Positions 1 through 10,100 of a stretch of DNA of 64,000 nt are shown one piece after another. Made by a program: the position numbers and the translations under genes. This DNA comes from Tenacibaculum agarivorans (GTDB lineage: Bacteria; Bacteroidota; Bacteroidia; Flavobacteriales; Flavobacteriaceae), in assembly GCF_001936575.1 (NCBI RefSeq), contig NZ_MSMP01000018.1, forward strand, positions 38,170-102,169. Reading direction: 5' to 3'. The notes beneath the pieces were generated by a model. It was not told where the DNA came from and did not search any database. It worked only from the letters and a program-made list of their open reading frames with translations. Numbering within the stretch: the stretch's first letter is position 1; each line of letters starts with the position of its first letter.

Positions 1-1454
1 AAAGGTGAGTTTTCGAAATGTTTTTCTGAATATGGATTAGGTGAATTAATATTGATATCAGTTTGATAATTATTGATATAATGATTATTCGTGTTTGTAA
101 CAGGATTTGATTTTAAAGAAGCATTTCCAATAGCAGTGTATGGTAAATATTCTTTTGTTTGTCTTCCAAACTCATCATATTCAGTATGAGTTACGATATC
201 GTCTCCAGTTGGGCTTTGTTTAATACCAACGTTTTGTTTTGCTCTTCCTAAACCATCAAAATAAGTAATTGATCTAATGATATCTTTATCTTTTGTTTGA
301 TTGGTTATACTTGAAGTTGAAATTTGAGGTGTAATCGTATACACATAATTTTCATTACTTAATGCTAAAGGTATAGGACAACCAGTTGCTGAAACTCCTC
401 CGTGAGTTGTAGGACATTGATCGTTGCCATTATCTACATATCCTAAAGGTTGTTCACATGCTTCTTTGGTGTTGTTAGGATCTCCTAAAGTATCATCATC
501 AGTATCAGCATACCAGATTTTTTTGGTACAAGGACATCCAGTTAATGATCCATCACCGTTTTGATCAGGACATTGGTCATCACTATTGCTTACATAGTTG
601 TATGGTTGATTACATGCTTGTTTGGTGTTATTTGGATCGCCTAAGCCATCACCATCAGTATCTGCGTACCAAGTTAACTCTACACATGGACATCCTGTTG
701 AAGATCCGTTGCCATGTTCATTAGGGCACTGATCTCTATTGTTAGCAACATAACCTAGAGGTTGTTCGCAATGTATTTTCGTATTATTTGGATCACCTAA
801 ACCGTCTCCATCTATATCTGCAAACCAAGTTCTATTGGCACCTATGGTAACATCAATATAGCTTGAATTTTTACTCCATATACCACTTGCATTTTGAGCT
901 CTAAGATAATACCTGCCTGAACGAGTAACTCTGTAGTTAAAGCTTTGATTAGAGGTACTAGTGCCATTAGGATTAGTTCCTTGCCAATACCATGTAGTAT
1001 TGAAAGGAGAGAGGGATTTTGTTAACGTAGTACTTTTACAGTCTTGACTTAAAATATAGGGGATTTTCGGAGTAGAAGGGGGAGGTGCAATTGGAGTACT
1101 AACATATACATCGTAAGTGATTTCAAATACCTGACTTCTATGATTGATAACATATCGAATAGTCTGTTTGCCAATAGAATTCCATTTAATTTGTACGCTT
1201 TTTGTAGTTTGACTTATTATTGTGGCATTGGAAACAAACCATTCAGCAGATTGAATAAATAGTTCTTTGTCTTTAGGGATATTAATTACCTCATATGTGT
1301 TTTTTTCATTAATAACTACCTCATTCGAACCTGATATTTGTATTGTATTATCCTTTGTTTTCTCAATTTCTATGATTGATTTTGTTTGAGAAAAAGTACT
1401 ATTACACACTAAGAATAATAGTATACTTAACATATAAAATATATAATTTTTCAT
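1..1454 (-). CDS. Secreted DUF6443/RHS-type protein, 3' end cut by window edge
   Basis: Reading the minus strand from the ATG at 1454 gives an open frame of about 484 codons to base 1 with no stop, so the gene is truncated by the window edge. It opens with a signal peptide, then an Ig-like N-terminal region, then three tandem repeats (about 835-700, 681-555 and 519-375) of the form WYADTDGDGLGDPNNTK followed by a Cys-rich DQCP segment, which look like calcium-binding TSP3-type repeats. After these comes the DUF6443 hallmark, with SITYFDGLGRAKQ and YDEFGRQTKEYLPY. Proteins of this family usually continue into RHS/YD repeats and often end in a variable, sometimes toxic, C-terminus; that part is outside the window. 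It starts 7 bp after the stop of the upstream RHS-like gene, so the two are probably one operon. Confidence 0.85.
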   Translation of the reverse strand, partial: MKNYIFYMLSILLFLVCNSTFSQTKSIIEIEKTKDNTIQISGSNEVVINEKNTYEVINIPKDKELFIQSAEWFVSNATIISQTTKSVQIKWNSIGKQTIRYVINHRSQVFEITYDVYVSTPIAPPPSTPKIPYILSQDCKSTTLTKSLSPFNTTWYWQGTNPNGTSTSNQSFNYRVTRSGRYYLRAQNASGIWSKNSSYIDVTIGANRTWFADIDGDGLGDPNNTKIHCEQPLGYVANNRDQCPNEHGNGSSTGCPCVELTWYADTDGDGLGDPNNTKQACNQPYNYVSNSDDQCPDQNGDGSLTGCPCTKKIWYADTDDDTLGDPNNTKEACEQPLGYVDNGNDQCPTTHGGVSATGCPIPLALSNENYVYTITPQISTSSITNQTKDKDIIRSITYFDGLGRAKQNVGIKQSPTGDDIVTHTEYDEFGRQTKEYLPYTAIGNASLKSNPVTNTNNHYINNYQTDININSPNPYSEKHFENSP

Positions 1455-1461
1455 AGCAGTA

Positions 1462-4400
1462 TTAGTTTTTATAGTTGTATTTGTATTCTTCCGTAATATT
1501 TCCATTTGCATCTTTAATAGATTGTAGTCGATTAAATTCATCGTACTGATAGTATGTGGTATATTCTCTTGGATCTGTAATACTGGTAATTCCTATTAAA
1601 GGATCATAAGTGAATGTAGTAATCATTGCGTTAGGTAAGTTGGTGCGCAATGTTTGCTCTTGAGTTTCTGTAAGAGCAAATGCTCCTGTATGAAAATCAG
1701 CTCCAAATCCTGATAATGCTTCTATTTCTGCTCTGGTAGCATTTTCAATTTTTGCTACAGGATATTGTTGATTATAGCCCCAGATATAACTAATATGCAT
1801 TCCATCATGCTTAGAAACTTCTAAAGGATTACCGTTTAGATCATATTTGTGGTATATAACTCGTGTTTCTATATCTATGCGATGAGCTCCTTTGTCTATT
1901 TTTACTTTTTCTGGTGCTATGATGATTGTGTTATTATTGGAAGAACTTCCTTGATGCCACACTTTATAATCTGTTGTTTGCGTACCAACTGGTTTTCCAT
2001 TTAATACAGATGTTGATGCTATAGGGTTAGCTACCATGTTTTTATCGACCATTTCATCTACATATTGTATCCAATTTGGTTTAAAAAATGATAGCGGATA
2101 AAAATAGTGTTGAATTCGAACATCTCCATTAGAATGTGAAGTAGTTTCAGTGCTCAATTGTGTGTTTTCATATGCATAGTTTGAAGTTGATGTTATTGGG
2201 TTTTCATCATTACTGTTGAATATTTTCTCTATTTTGTTTTCCAGTGTAACAAAAGTTGATATTTCAGGATATAAGCATTGTGGAAAAAGATGATGTCCTA
2301 ATAATGTATATTGAATTTGTAAAGGTCCAACAGGAAGAGTTTTATTTACATAGGATATAGGTATACCATACCATAAAACTTCAGAATCAAGAATTTTATA
2401 TCTAAAATCAGTACTTTTTACAATGCTGAAGTTATCCCCGTTGGATTTAAAAACTTCTTCTTTTTTTAGCTTTCCATTTAAAGGGGAACTTAGACTAGGA
2501 AAATTTTCCACATCGTAGTCAGGAGTTCCAATATGAATATCATCTATAATATTGTGATACTCGCATTCTATTTTTCCGTTAATGTTATCATGTGTTCCTA
2601 TCTGTATTTCTGTCACTTTATCATATCCTAACATTTTTCCGTTGGCAGAAGTAGAAAAAGATCTTTTAGGAGTATTAGTCCTATAGAAAAAATCATTTCT
2701 TCTTATTATTGGAATATCATTTTGTGTGGTGTTTTCTAGTTCTATTGCCTTATAATGAAAAACGGGTTTATGTAATAGTTTTCCACTTGTTTGTATTTTT
2801 CCTTCACTGTTTAACTTTGTATAGTCATATCGTTTTTTAGAGATAACAGTATTATTAGTATCTCTATCGGTTATTTCTGCTATTCTGACTCCTGGACCAT
2901 ATTCTGAAGTATCTGTATAATCCTTATAATAGAATAAAATATCAGCCTCAGCTATACTGAGTACATTTCCATCAGAAGTGGGTACGTCTATGTTTTCTAT
3001 ATCATTATGTGTGTCTACAGTGTAAGTACCAGGAGGTAGTATGATACTAACATTTCTTGTGCAGAGTTGCTCAGCTTGTACTTGTCCGTTATGCATAATA
3101 ACCTCACAAATATCGCTGCCTGATGCATCTCCTGTTGAGAAATCCCACTTCTTAAAATAACCTCCATGAATATTATCTCCAGTAATTTTTACGTAAAGAT
3201 CATTAGGACCAAAAGAACTATTTCTACTAAGTAACGTCCAATCAATAATAACAGTAGTTTCTTCTTCAATTGTAAATGTTATATTTTTTGGGTCGATTTT
3301 TAAATTTTCATAGCCTCCACTATAATTAGAAGCAACTTTTTCTTCAAATCTTTTATAGGTATAAGGAACAAAATACTCATTAGCCTCGTATTGAAAACTG
3401 GTACTCCCTTTTGTGGGATAGGTTATTTTTTCTAGTAAGCATGCGTTAACAACATTTGGGTTAGGGGTAACATTTGCGCCGTTATATAGTACATCTTTTG
3501 GAGATATATCTCTATTATTTAAAATATCATCAATGGTTACATTATTATCTGTTATTAAAAGTTGAGGAATAAATGTGAAGTTTCTTTTACCATTATAATA
3601 ACCATATTTATCCACGCTATATGACGTTTTAGGAGGTAGCATGGTATTATTATAAGCAAACTCATGAACTTTAGGAGTTGTATTTATAGTATTACCAAGT
3701 TCTTTGATGCGATCTAATCGCAATCTTTTTGTATTGAATGTTTGATCAAAAAGAGGGTGGGAAGGTGTGTATCCTATACTAGAAGATGCCGTGAAATAGG
3801 AATACTCGAATTCAAATCGTTTAATTAGTTTTGAGCTTCTATTAGAATTAGCGTCTGATGCAGAGGTATATTGATAAATTTCAATGGCTTCTAGTTTTTT
3901 AGCTCCAGAACCTTTAATATCTTCTCTAGGGTTTAAGTTGTCATTGACATGAAATAGAACATAACCTTGTGAGAATTCAATTTTACTTAAAACTGATTTT
4001 CTAGTTAAAGAGCTTGTTTCTATCGTTTGTATTGATTTACTATCTTGAGGTAAAATGTTAGAGGGATTTCCGGGAATGTATCTGGCAATCTGTTTTACTG
4101 AAGTTGTAGAAATAATGTGATCTCCATTATTTGTGTTTTCATAATAAAAATCTACCTTCCTTCCTGTAGGAGATGTAATATTTGTCAAATAATAATTCAT
4201 TTCAACAATACTACTAGAAGGGGCACCTCCCGCATAAGTATAAAAAGAGCTTAAATCTATACCTTGATGTGCTAAAACTCCAGAATTTTTACCGTAATTA
4301 TAAATTGCACCATCTGTATTTGTAATTTTAAAAATGGCATCATTGTTATCAACTCTTTCGATTTTTAAAAGATTAATGGATCTATCAACAAGTTCTTTAT

Positions 4401-4989
4401 TATTTCTATTGTATAATTCACCAGCCCCTCCTGGAAAGCTGTAATTAAAATGATCAGCCTGAAAAAGATCTTTATGATGTATCCCATTAACAGGATATTC
4501 TTTAAGAAAATAAGGCTCCATATCTTGAATTGGATAATGACTTCCTTGTCTAAAAACATGAGAAATTCCGTATTTTTCAAATACAGCACTAGGACTGGAA
4601 GAAATGAAATCATTTGGAAGCTTATTATTGTCTCCCCAAATTTCAAAATAGGTTAAGTTGCTAAACTGATCAGCATTTCCCCTAGGGTCTCTAGAAATCA
4701 TACCCCCAGGGGTTAGTGACCAGCCTAAACCAACCCAAGTTGCGTCTTCCTGTACTTTAAAACCACCAGCATGGTAATTTAAAGTAATTGGTACTTCTAT
4801 ATCTCCTTCCTTAATAGTATATAAAGGGATTGAAATATTAGGTACTCCTGTGTATTTACTTACAGGGGTATTTCCATATTTCCCTAAAGTAGCAGCTTCT
4901 GGTGTTTGAGAAATTATCTGTGGTAATTCCTGTCCATAACTTTTTAGTAGTCCAAGCGCGATGGTGACGCTTAAAATTAGTTTTTTCAT
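1462..4989 (-). CDS. Large secreted RHS/YD-repeat-like protein (1175 aa)
   Basis: This has a clear signal peptide (MKKLILSVTIALGLLKSYGQ), followed by a flavobacterial RHS-associated N-terminal region with PVSKYTGVPNISIPLY and VGLGWSLTPGG near residues 40-95, resembling the SpvB/TcaC-type beta-sheet start of RHS proteins. The C-terminus carries YD-like repeats such as TTYYQYDEFNRLQSIKDANG. The length is complete and ends cleanly without an obvious toxin domain. It is first of a two-gene unit with the DUF6443 protein downstream. Function is inferred only: surface or secreted shell-type protein, possibly partnering the downstream RHS protein. The upstream region has unusual hairpins (5081-5119 and 5140-5164). 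Confidence 0.8.
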   Translation of the reverse strand: MKKLILSVTIALGLLKSYGQELPQIISQTPEAATLGKYGNTPVSKYTGVPNISIPLYTIKEGDIEVPITLNYHAGGFKVQEDATWVGLGWSLTPGGMISRDPRGNADQFSNLTYFEIWGDNNKLPNDFISSSPSAVFEKYGISHVFRQGSHYPIQDMEPYFLKEYPVNGIHHKDLFQADHFNYSFPGGAGELYNRNNKELVDRSINLLKIERVDNNDAIFKITNTDGAIYNYGKNSGVLAHQGIDLSSFYTYAGGAPSSSIVEMNYYLTNITSPTGRKVDFYYENTNNGDHIISTTSVKQIARYIPGNPSNILPQDSKSIQTIETSSLTRKSVLSKIEFSQGYVLFHVNDNLNPREDIKGSGAKKLEAIEIYQYTSASDANSNRSSKLIKRFEFEYSYFTASSSIGYTPSHPLFDQTFNTKRLRLDRIKELGNTINTTPKVHEFAYNNTMLPPKTSYSVDKYGYYNGKRNFTFIPQLLITDNNVTIDDILNNRDISPKDVLYNGANVTPNPNVVNACLLEKITYPTKGSTSFQYEANEYFVPYTYKRFEEKVASNYSGGYENLKIDPKNITFTIEEETTVIIDWTLLSRNSSFGPNDLYVKITGDNIHGGYFKKWDFSTGDASGSDICEVIMHNGQVQAEQLCTRNVSIILPPGTYTVDTHNDIENIDVPTSDGNVLSIAEADILFYYKDYTDTSEYGPGVRIAEITDRDTNNTVISKKRYDYTKLNSEGKIQTSGKLLHKPVFHYKAIELENTTQNDIPIIRRNDFFYRTNTPKRSFSTSANGKMLGYDKVTEIQIGTHDNINGKIECEYHNIIDDIHIGTPDYDVENFPSLSSPLNGKLKKEEVFKSNGDNFSIVKSTDFRYKILDSEVLWYGIPISYVNKTLPVGPLQIQYTLLGHHLFPQCLYPEISTFVTLENKIEKIFNSNDENPITSTSNYAYENTQLSTETTSHSNGDVRIQHYFYPLSFFKPNWIQYVDEMVDKNMVANPIASTSVLNGKPVGTQTTDYKVWHQGSSSNNNTIIIAPEKVKIDKGAHRIDIETRVIYHKYDLNGNPLEVSKHDGMHISYIWGYNQQYPVAKIENATRAEIEALSGFGADFHTGAFALTETQEQTLRTNLPNAMITTFTYDPLIGITSITDPREYTTYYQYDEFNRLQSIKDANGNITEEYKYNYKN

Positions 4990-5080
4990 AAATTTTGGTT
5001 GAAATTAGTAGGTAAAGTTCTTTTTTTTATGAAAGTTGAAGTGCTAAAAGTTCAGCTATATTAAGAATTAAAACTTTTTT

Positions 5081-5119
5081 TTACTCTCACTTTTTTTGAG
5101 AGTAAAAAGCTTACTCTCA
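5081..5119. promoter_or_regulatory. Three-part alternating hairpin element
   Basis: The 9-mer TTACTCTCA occurs at 5081-5089 and 5111-5119, and its reverse complement TGAGAGTAA lies between them at 5097-5105. The middle arm can pair with either flank, so two mutually exclusive stems are possible. It lies between the divergent RHS operon (start 4989) and yjbQ (start 5292), upstream of both. It could be an operator with three half-sites or an RNA switch; neither is proven. Confidence 0.5.
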
Positions 5120-5139
5120 AAATAAAAAATGATAAAGTT

Positions 5140-5164
5140 TTGCACCCTTGATTTTAGGGTGCAA
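5140..5164. promoter_or_regulatory. Perfect inverted repeat in divergent intergenic region
   Basis: TTGCACCCT (5140-5148) and AGGGTGCAA (5156-5164) are a perfect 9-bp inverted repeat with a 7-base loop. No T-run follows on either strand, so a terminator is unlikely. Its place between divergent genes suits an operator or a structured 5' leader. The rest of the 302-bp intergenic stretch 4990-5291 is AT-rich with no gene seen. Confidence 0.4.
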
Positions 5165-5291
5165 TAGAATGAAATTTTAAGTGATTATTGTTTCTTGGAG
5201 TATTTTCAAAATAGAATGACAATAACATATCTATTAAGATTTTTAAAAGCTTCTTTTTTTGATTATAATTGATGTCAAGAAGTGATTAAAG

Positions 5292-5714
5292 ATGAAATTT
5301 TACCAAAAAGAAATTAGTTTACCTGCTTTCGAGAGAGGTTATCATTTAATAACAGATATGATTGTTGAAGAAATTCCTGAATTAAGACAGGTTAGAGTAG
5401 GGCAGTTACAGGTATTTATTAAGCATACTTCGGCAAGTTTAACTATCAATGAAAATGCTGATCCAACTGTGCGTATGGATTTCGAAACACATATTAACAA
5501 AATGATTCCTGAAAACATGCCTTATTATAAACATGATGATGAGGGAGCAGACGATATGCCCGCACATATTAAAAGCTCGATGTTAGGTTGTCAAGTTCAA
5601 ATTCCTATAACCAATGGAAAATTAAACTTAGGAACTTGGCAAGGAATCTATTTAGGTGAACATAGAAATTATGGAGGGCGTCGAAAATTGGTATTGACGC
5701 TTTTTGGAAGTTAA
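5292..5714 (+). CDS. yjbQ: YjbQ family (UPF0047) protein
   Basis: A 140-residue protein of the usual family length, with the signature KHTSASLTINENADPTVR at residues 46-63 and the C-terminal LGTWQGIYLGEHR motif containing the conserved Gly, Trp, Gln, Glu and His residues. Members are small trimeric metal-site proteins; E. coli YjbQ shows weak thiamine-phosphate synthase activity, but the physiological role is unsettled. It is a single-gene unit transcribed away from the RHS operon and followed by a family B palindromic repeat. Confidence 0.92.
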   Translation: MKFYQKEISLPAFERGYHLITDMIVEEIPELRQVRVGQLQVFIKHTSASLTINENADPTVRMDFETHINKMIPENMPYYKHDDEGADDMPAHIKSSMLGCQVQIPITNGKLNLGTWQGIYLGEHRNYGGRRKLVLTLFGS

Positions 5715-5745
5715 TTGACTCTATTTAAGAATATATTTTTAATCA

Positions 5746-5839
5746 CGTCATTTGAAGAAGTAATCTGTCAATCTAATAAAGGAAAATCTCGTTTTTAAGA
5801 CAAAGATTGCTTCATTCATTGTACTTTTTCGCAATGACA
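5746..5839. repeat. Family B intergenic palindromic repeat, copy 1
   Basis: The ends are imperfect inverted complements: the left end carries CGTCATT and AGTAATCT, the right end AGATTGCTTCATT and CGCAATGACAT. The same layout is found at 24413-24527. It resembles the chromosomal palindromic repeats common between flavobacterial genes. Its right part overlaps the 3' end of the membrane-protein gene at 5812-6564 and encodes that protein's last residues, roughly NVIAKKYNE. Confidence 0.6.
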
Positions 5840-6564
5840 TTTCTATTTAATACATCTTTTCTTAGTTTCTTGTTTTTCAGCCAAGCCTTTATAATTCGTA
5901 CAACTGGATATAATAAAGCTAGGCAAACATAAGCACAAAAAGTAAATGTGAAGCCAGAGATAAAATAAATAAGAAGTAGCACAGCAAAAATACAAACAAT
6001 AAAAATCGAAGTGATACTAGGAGGTGTAATGTTTTCCATGTAGTACAGATCTTTATGATTTAAGTTGTTTCCTTCTATAGAAGTAAATATAAAATTATTA
6101 CCAAAAACTGGAGGGCTATCAAATAATTGTACATATTCAAATGCAATATATTTAGATGAGCCATTATTTGGAGGATCAAACATACCTGGAACAATCATAA
6201 TAATTAGTTTGTCGCCTACTTTAGAAATGTATTGAGGATGTCTTGAGGAACTGTTTTTGAGTTCTATTTTCCATTCATCTTCATCTGAATAAATTAAGTG
6301 AGAACAATTTACATTACACTGTTTTACAGCTTTTAGAATTCGTTTTACAAGAAACGTTAGCATGAAAGCTATAACCATAAAGATAAAGCCAGGAAGTAGT
6401 TGTTTGGAAAATGCCAATACGGTTAAAAACCAAATAATGATGGTTAAAATCAAAAAAATGAAGAATATTTCTCGATAAAAATAACGTGTATTTTTTTTAC
6501 AAATATCAATAACCTTTTGTTCAATCTCATTTGGTTTTCGAAAAATGTTTTGTCCTGTCAACAT
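5812..6564 (-). CDS. Unknown four-helix membrane protein (250 aa)
   Basis: I do not recognise the family. Two pairs of hydrophobic helices (about residues 33-75 and 185-222) flank a roughly 110-residue soluble loop containing IIMIVPGMFDPPNNG. The C-terminus is Lys-rich. It is the last of three genes on the minus strand after the giant AAA ATPase (62-bp gap to the previous gene), so a role with that ATPase at the membrane is plausible but inferred. The final nine or so codons lie within a palindromic repeat, suggesting that repeat insertion replaced the original C-terminus. Confidence 0.7.
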   Translation of the reverse strand: MLTGQNIFRKPNEIEQKVIDICKKNTRYFYREIFFIFLILTIIIWFLTVLAFSKQLLPGFIFMVIAFMLTFLVKRILKAVKQCNVNCSHLIYSDEDEWKIELKNSSSRHPQYISKVGDKLIIMIVPGMFDPPNNGSSKYIAFEYVQLFDSPPVFGNNFIFTSIEGNNLNHKDLYYMENITPPSITSIFIVCIFAVLLLIYFISGFTFTFCAYVCLALLYPVVRIIKAWLKNKKLRKDVLNRNVIAKKYNE

Positions 6565-6626
6565 GTAAAGAATTTTTTATTTTAAACAGTTTTTAATTTT
6601 TAGCAAATCCTTTTTGTAAAACTTTT

Positions 6627-7118
6627 TTAAAATAATACATAAATCAGATCGACAAGAATAAAAACTCTTCCTATAAACGTTAATACATAAATATAATTTT
6701 CAAACCAAAAACTTAGAATAAATACTGTTAAAATTATAAAAGGAATGTTAAAACCGTATAGTTTTCTAAAAGTATTGTTTTCTGTTTTTTGAGTTTTGAC
6801 AGCTTTGTAATTATTGATTTCATTAAAAATCGGAGATAATATATACGCTATTTGGCCTCCTTCTTTAATTGAATATAGGAAACCTCTCGAGCAATAAAAC
6901 GAGTATTTATTCATAATAATTTGATAAGAATATCTCGAATTATTTTTAGAGTTGTAAGTCCTGTCATAAGGATTCTCAATATCTTTTTCTATTTTCTTAC
7001 TTATAACATTATCATAGTAAGTTTTTCCTTTTACCGAATAATCATAAATTATTGTTAGAGCAATAAGTATAAAAAAGCAATTGATTTTCAATTGCTTTTT
7101 AGGATCTTCTATGATCAT
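6627..7118 (-). CDS. Unknown membrane protein translationally coupled to the AAA ATPase (163 aa)
   Basis: I do not recognise the family. One hydrophobic helix lies near residues 10-27 and two near 122-163, with a basic, Tyr- and Asn-rich soluble segment between. Its ATG overlaps the TGA of the ATPase gene in an ATGA arrangement, which indicates translational coupling and a functional tie to the ATPase. The next gene downstream is another unknown membrane protein on the same strand. Confidence 0.7.
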   Translation of the reverse strand: MIIEDPKKQLKINCFFILIALTIIYDYSVKGKTYYDNVISKKIEKDIENPYDRTYNSKNNSRYSYQIIMNKYSFYCSRGFLYSIKEGGQIAYILSPIFNEINNYKAVKTQKTENNTFRKLYGFNIPFIILTVFILSFWFENYIYVLTFIGRVFILVDLIYVLF

Positions 7119-10100
7119 AATTTATTTTCTAATCCTTTCTGCAAAGCCTCCTTAATTCCCTCTAAATTCTCAGAGAAAGCCATCATCTGACTTAAAATTT
7201 GAGCCATTTCATTTTTATCACCGAAACCTTTTAGCTTATTGTTTTTTAAGAAGATTTCTTTAATGCTTGTCCATCTTGTTAATTCTTCATTAGAAAGTTG
7301 ATCAATCAACTCTTTATACTTTAAAAGGTTTCCTTCTGCAGCAGAGGTAAGGGTTTGTGACTCACTTTCATAATGTGATAATAGCAAACGTTGTAACTCA
7401 CTATCGTTCATAATTGGAACTACTTTGGCAACCAACTTGTTCATATCACGATACGAACCTTGTAATTTAAAAGAAGGTTCTGTTCTGTACTGATCTTCCA
7501 TGGCAGCCGATTGAATATATGCCTGATTCACCTTTAAAATGGTGTCTCTAACTGTAATTACTTTTTCTAAAACAGAAGTGTAATCCTGAATTTCTTGTTT
7601 GGTATGATTTCCTTTTAAATCAACATCAGCGGTATTATTTTCCACTTTATCAATCAAAGCATACACATCTTCGAAATATTTACTACTCAATTGGTGTAAA
7701 ACAGGATTTGATGTTAATGAGTTTTCTATTAAACTCAGTTTGAATAAATGCGCTGTGTCTCCAATAATATCTCCTAAATTGTAAATATCAGCACGGTTGG
7801 CTAGCATATCAGGAATTTGAAAACGATCTCCACTTTCTGTATATGGGTTACCAGCCATAATTACACAGAATTTCTTTCCACGTAAATCATACGTTTTTGA
7901 TTTTCCGTTAAAAACTCCTTCAATTTTACGTGTACCATCAGAAAGTGAAATAAACTTCTGTAAAAACTCAGGATTACAGTGTTGGATATCGTCTAAATAT
8001 AACATCACATTATCACCCATTTCAAAAGCTAAATTCAATTTTTTTAACTCTTCTCTAGATGCAGAATTGTTAGCAGACATTGGATCAACAGAAGTTACCT
8101 CATGTCCAATAGCTGGACCGTTAATTTTCATAAATACTAAACCTAAACGATTCGATATGTATTCCATTAACGTAGTTTTACCATAACCAGGAGGAGAAAT
8201 TAATAATAACATACCCATTCTATCGGTACGTTTATTGTCGCCAACTGTTCCTAATTGTTTCGCTAAGTTATCTCCAATTAAAGGGAAGTATACTTGATCA
8301 ATTAATTTATTTCTTACAAAAGATGATAATACTCTTGGCTTAAATTCTTCTAACTTTAAATCTTCTTTTAATTGCTCAGTAACTTCTTGTTTGGCTTCTT
8401 TATATCTGATAAAATTCGGAACTTCTTTAGTAGTAAATTGCGCTAATTTTGAAATGAAATCATGATAATTAAAAACAAAAGTTCCTTCAGTAATTGTACT
8501 GTGATCTCCTCTTAAACCTTTTATTTCTTCTATCGGGTGAACTGCTTTAACTTCAGAAGTTGATTCGTGTTCAAACAGTAGAATAGCAACAATTTCATTG
8601 ATATAGTTTTGTTTCGAACTTTCTGCTGAAGACAAGAACGAACTTACCCATTGTTTTGTTAAATGAATTTTATCGGTGTATTCATTTGATTTATCAATTC
8701 CGTTTCTGAATTTATGATAAGCATCTTGTTTCTTTAAGGTTTTTACAAACTCATCTTTTAAACCAAACGCATCTGTACTGATTTGGAACGAATTATTTTG
8801 TTTCAATTCCTCAAAAAGATAATTAGCAATTGGTTCACTTTCTGATTCAGAAAACAATTTACTTTGCTGAGCAAATTCAGTAATTTTAGTACTTAAATTT
8901 TCAATGATAAAAGCAAATGAGTCACTGTTTGGAAAAACACTTAGTACTTCACCAGAAGCTTTAATATTAGTGTTTAATAAAGTCTGAGCTTCCTCAGAAA
9001 GAGAATTCCAAAAGTATTGTGCGTAAGCTCTGGTATTGGGAGAATAAGTGAGTAGTCCTAATTCATGATGTTTATGAACTAATGTGTGTAAAATTTGACT
9101 AGCATCGGTATCATGAACTCCTTTTACATAACCTTCAGAATATAAATTACTACTTTCTTGTTGAACAACAGTTAATAATTCTTCTTGTGTTTTAGTAATT
9201 AATTCAGTTTCTGGAATGTTTTTGAAAATCTTGTACGCTAAATAAGCGGCACGATATATTTCGTTGTTTTCAGAAACTAATTCTTGATTCCAATATTTTT
9301 TAGATTGTACTAAAATATCGTTTTCAATAGTATCGTAAAAATCAGTACCTGTTAAGTGATAATATAATTCTTCGTTTTTATATACAATCGTTAAATCTAA
9401 AACTTGTTTGTTAACTCCGAATTTATGTTTACCAAGTTTGATGATGTTTTCACCATCTTCGTATAACTCTTGTTTGTCTTTAAGTTTACGAAGTGCATCT
9501 TCTTTTGCAACTTTTAATTTCGTTTCGATAGCTTCTGCTTTTCCGGCGTCGTCTAACTCACGTAGCTGATTAATAATGTCTCTAACTTTATTAATCATTA
9601 AATCTGCAGCAAAATATCCATTGATATCTTCAATGGTATCGAAGCTTTGCGCTTTTTTCTCAACACCTTTTAAAATACGTTCAGAAGCAGTTTGTAACGC
9701 CACAGCTTTCTTGTTACGTTTTTCAATAAGGTTGTTTTTACGCGTATCGAAAGCGGCATGAATTTCTTCACGTTTTTCTATAATCTGTGTAATAAACTCT
9801 TCAAAATCGGCAAACTTACCTTCTAATTCTTCAAGCTGAATGGCAGTTTTTGTTAAAAACTCATCACATTTTTCTGGCGTAGTTGCCATGTCTATATAAT
9901 TGATAATACTTTGATCAATTAATTTTAACTGTGCAACAAAATCAGCTTTAGCTTCAGAACTTCCTAAGCTTTTGATACTGTTTTTAATTCCTGCTTTTAA
10001 CTGATTAAGAGTCGCAAAAATTAAAGAGATATTATCTATAATTTTTGTGGATTGCGAAGTATCTTCTATTTCAAGATTAGAAACAATATCAATCAGCATT

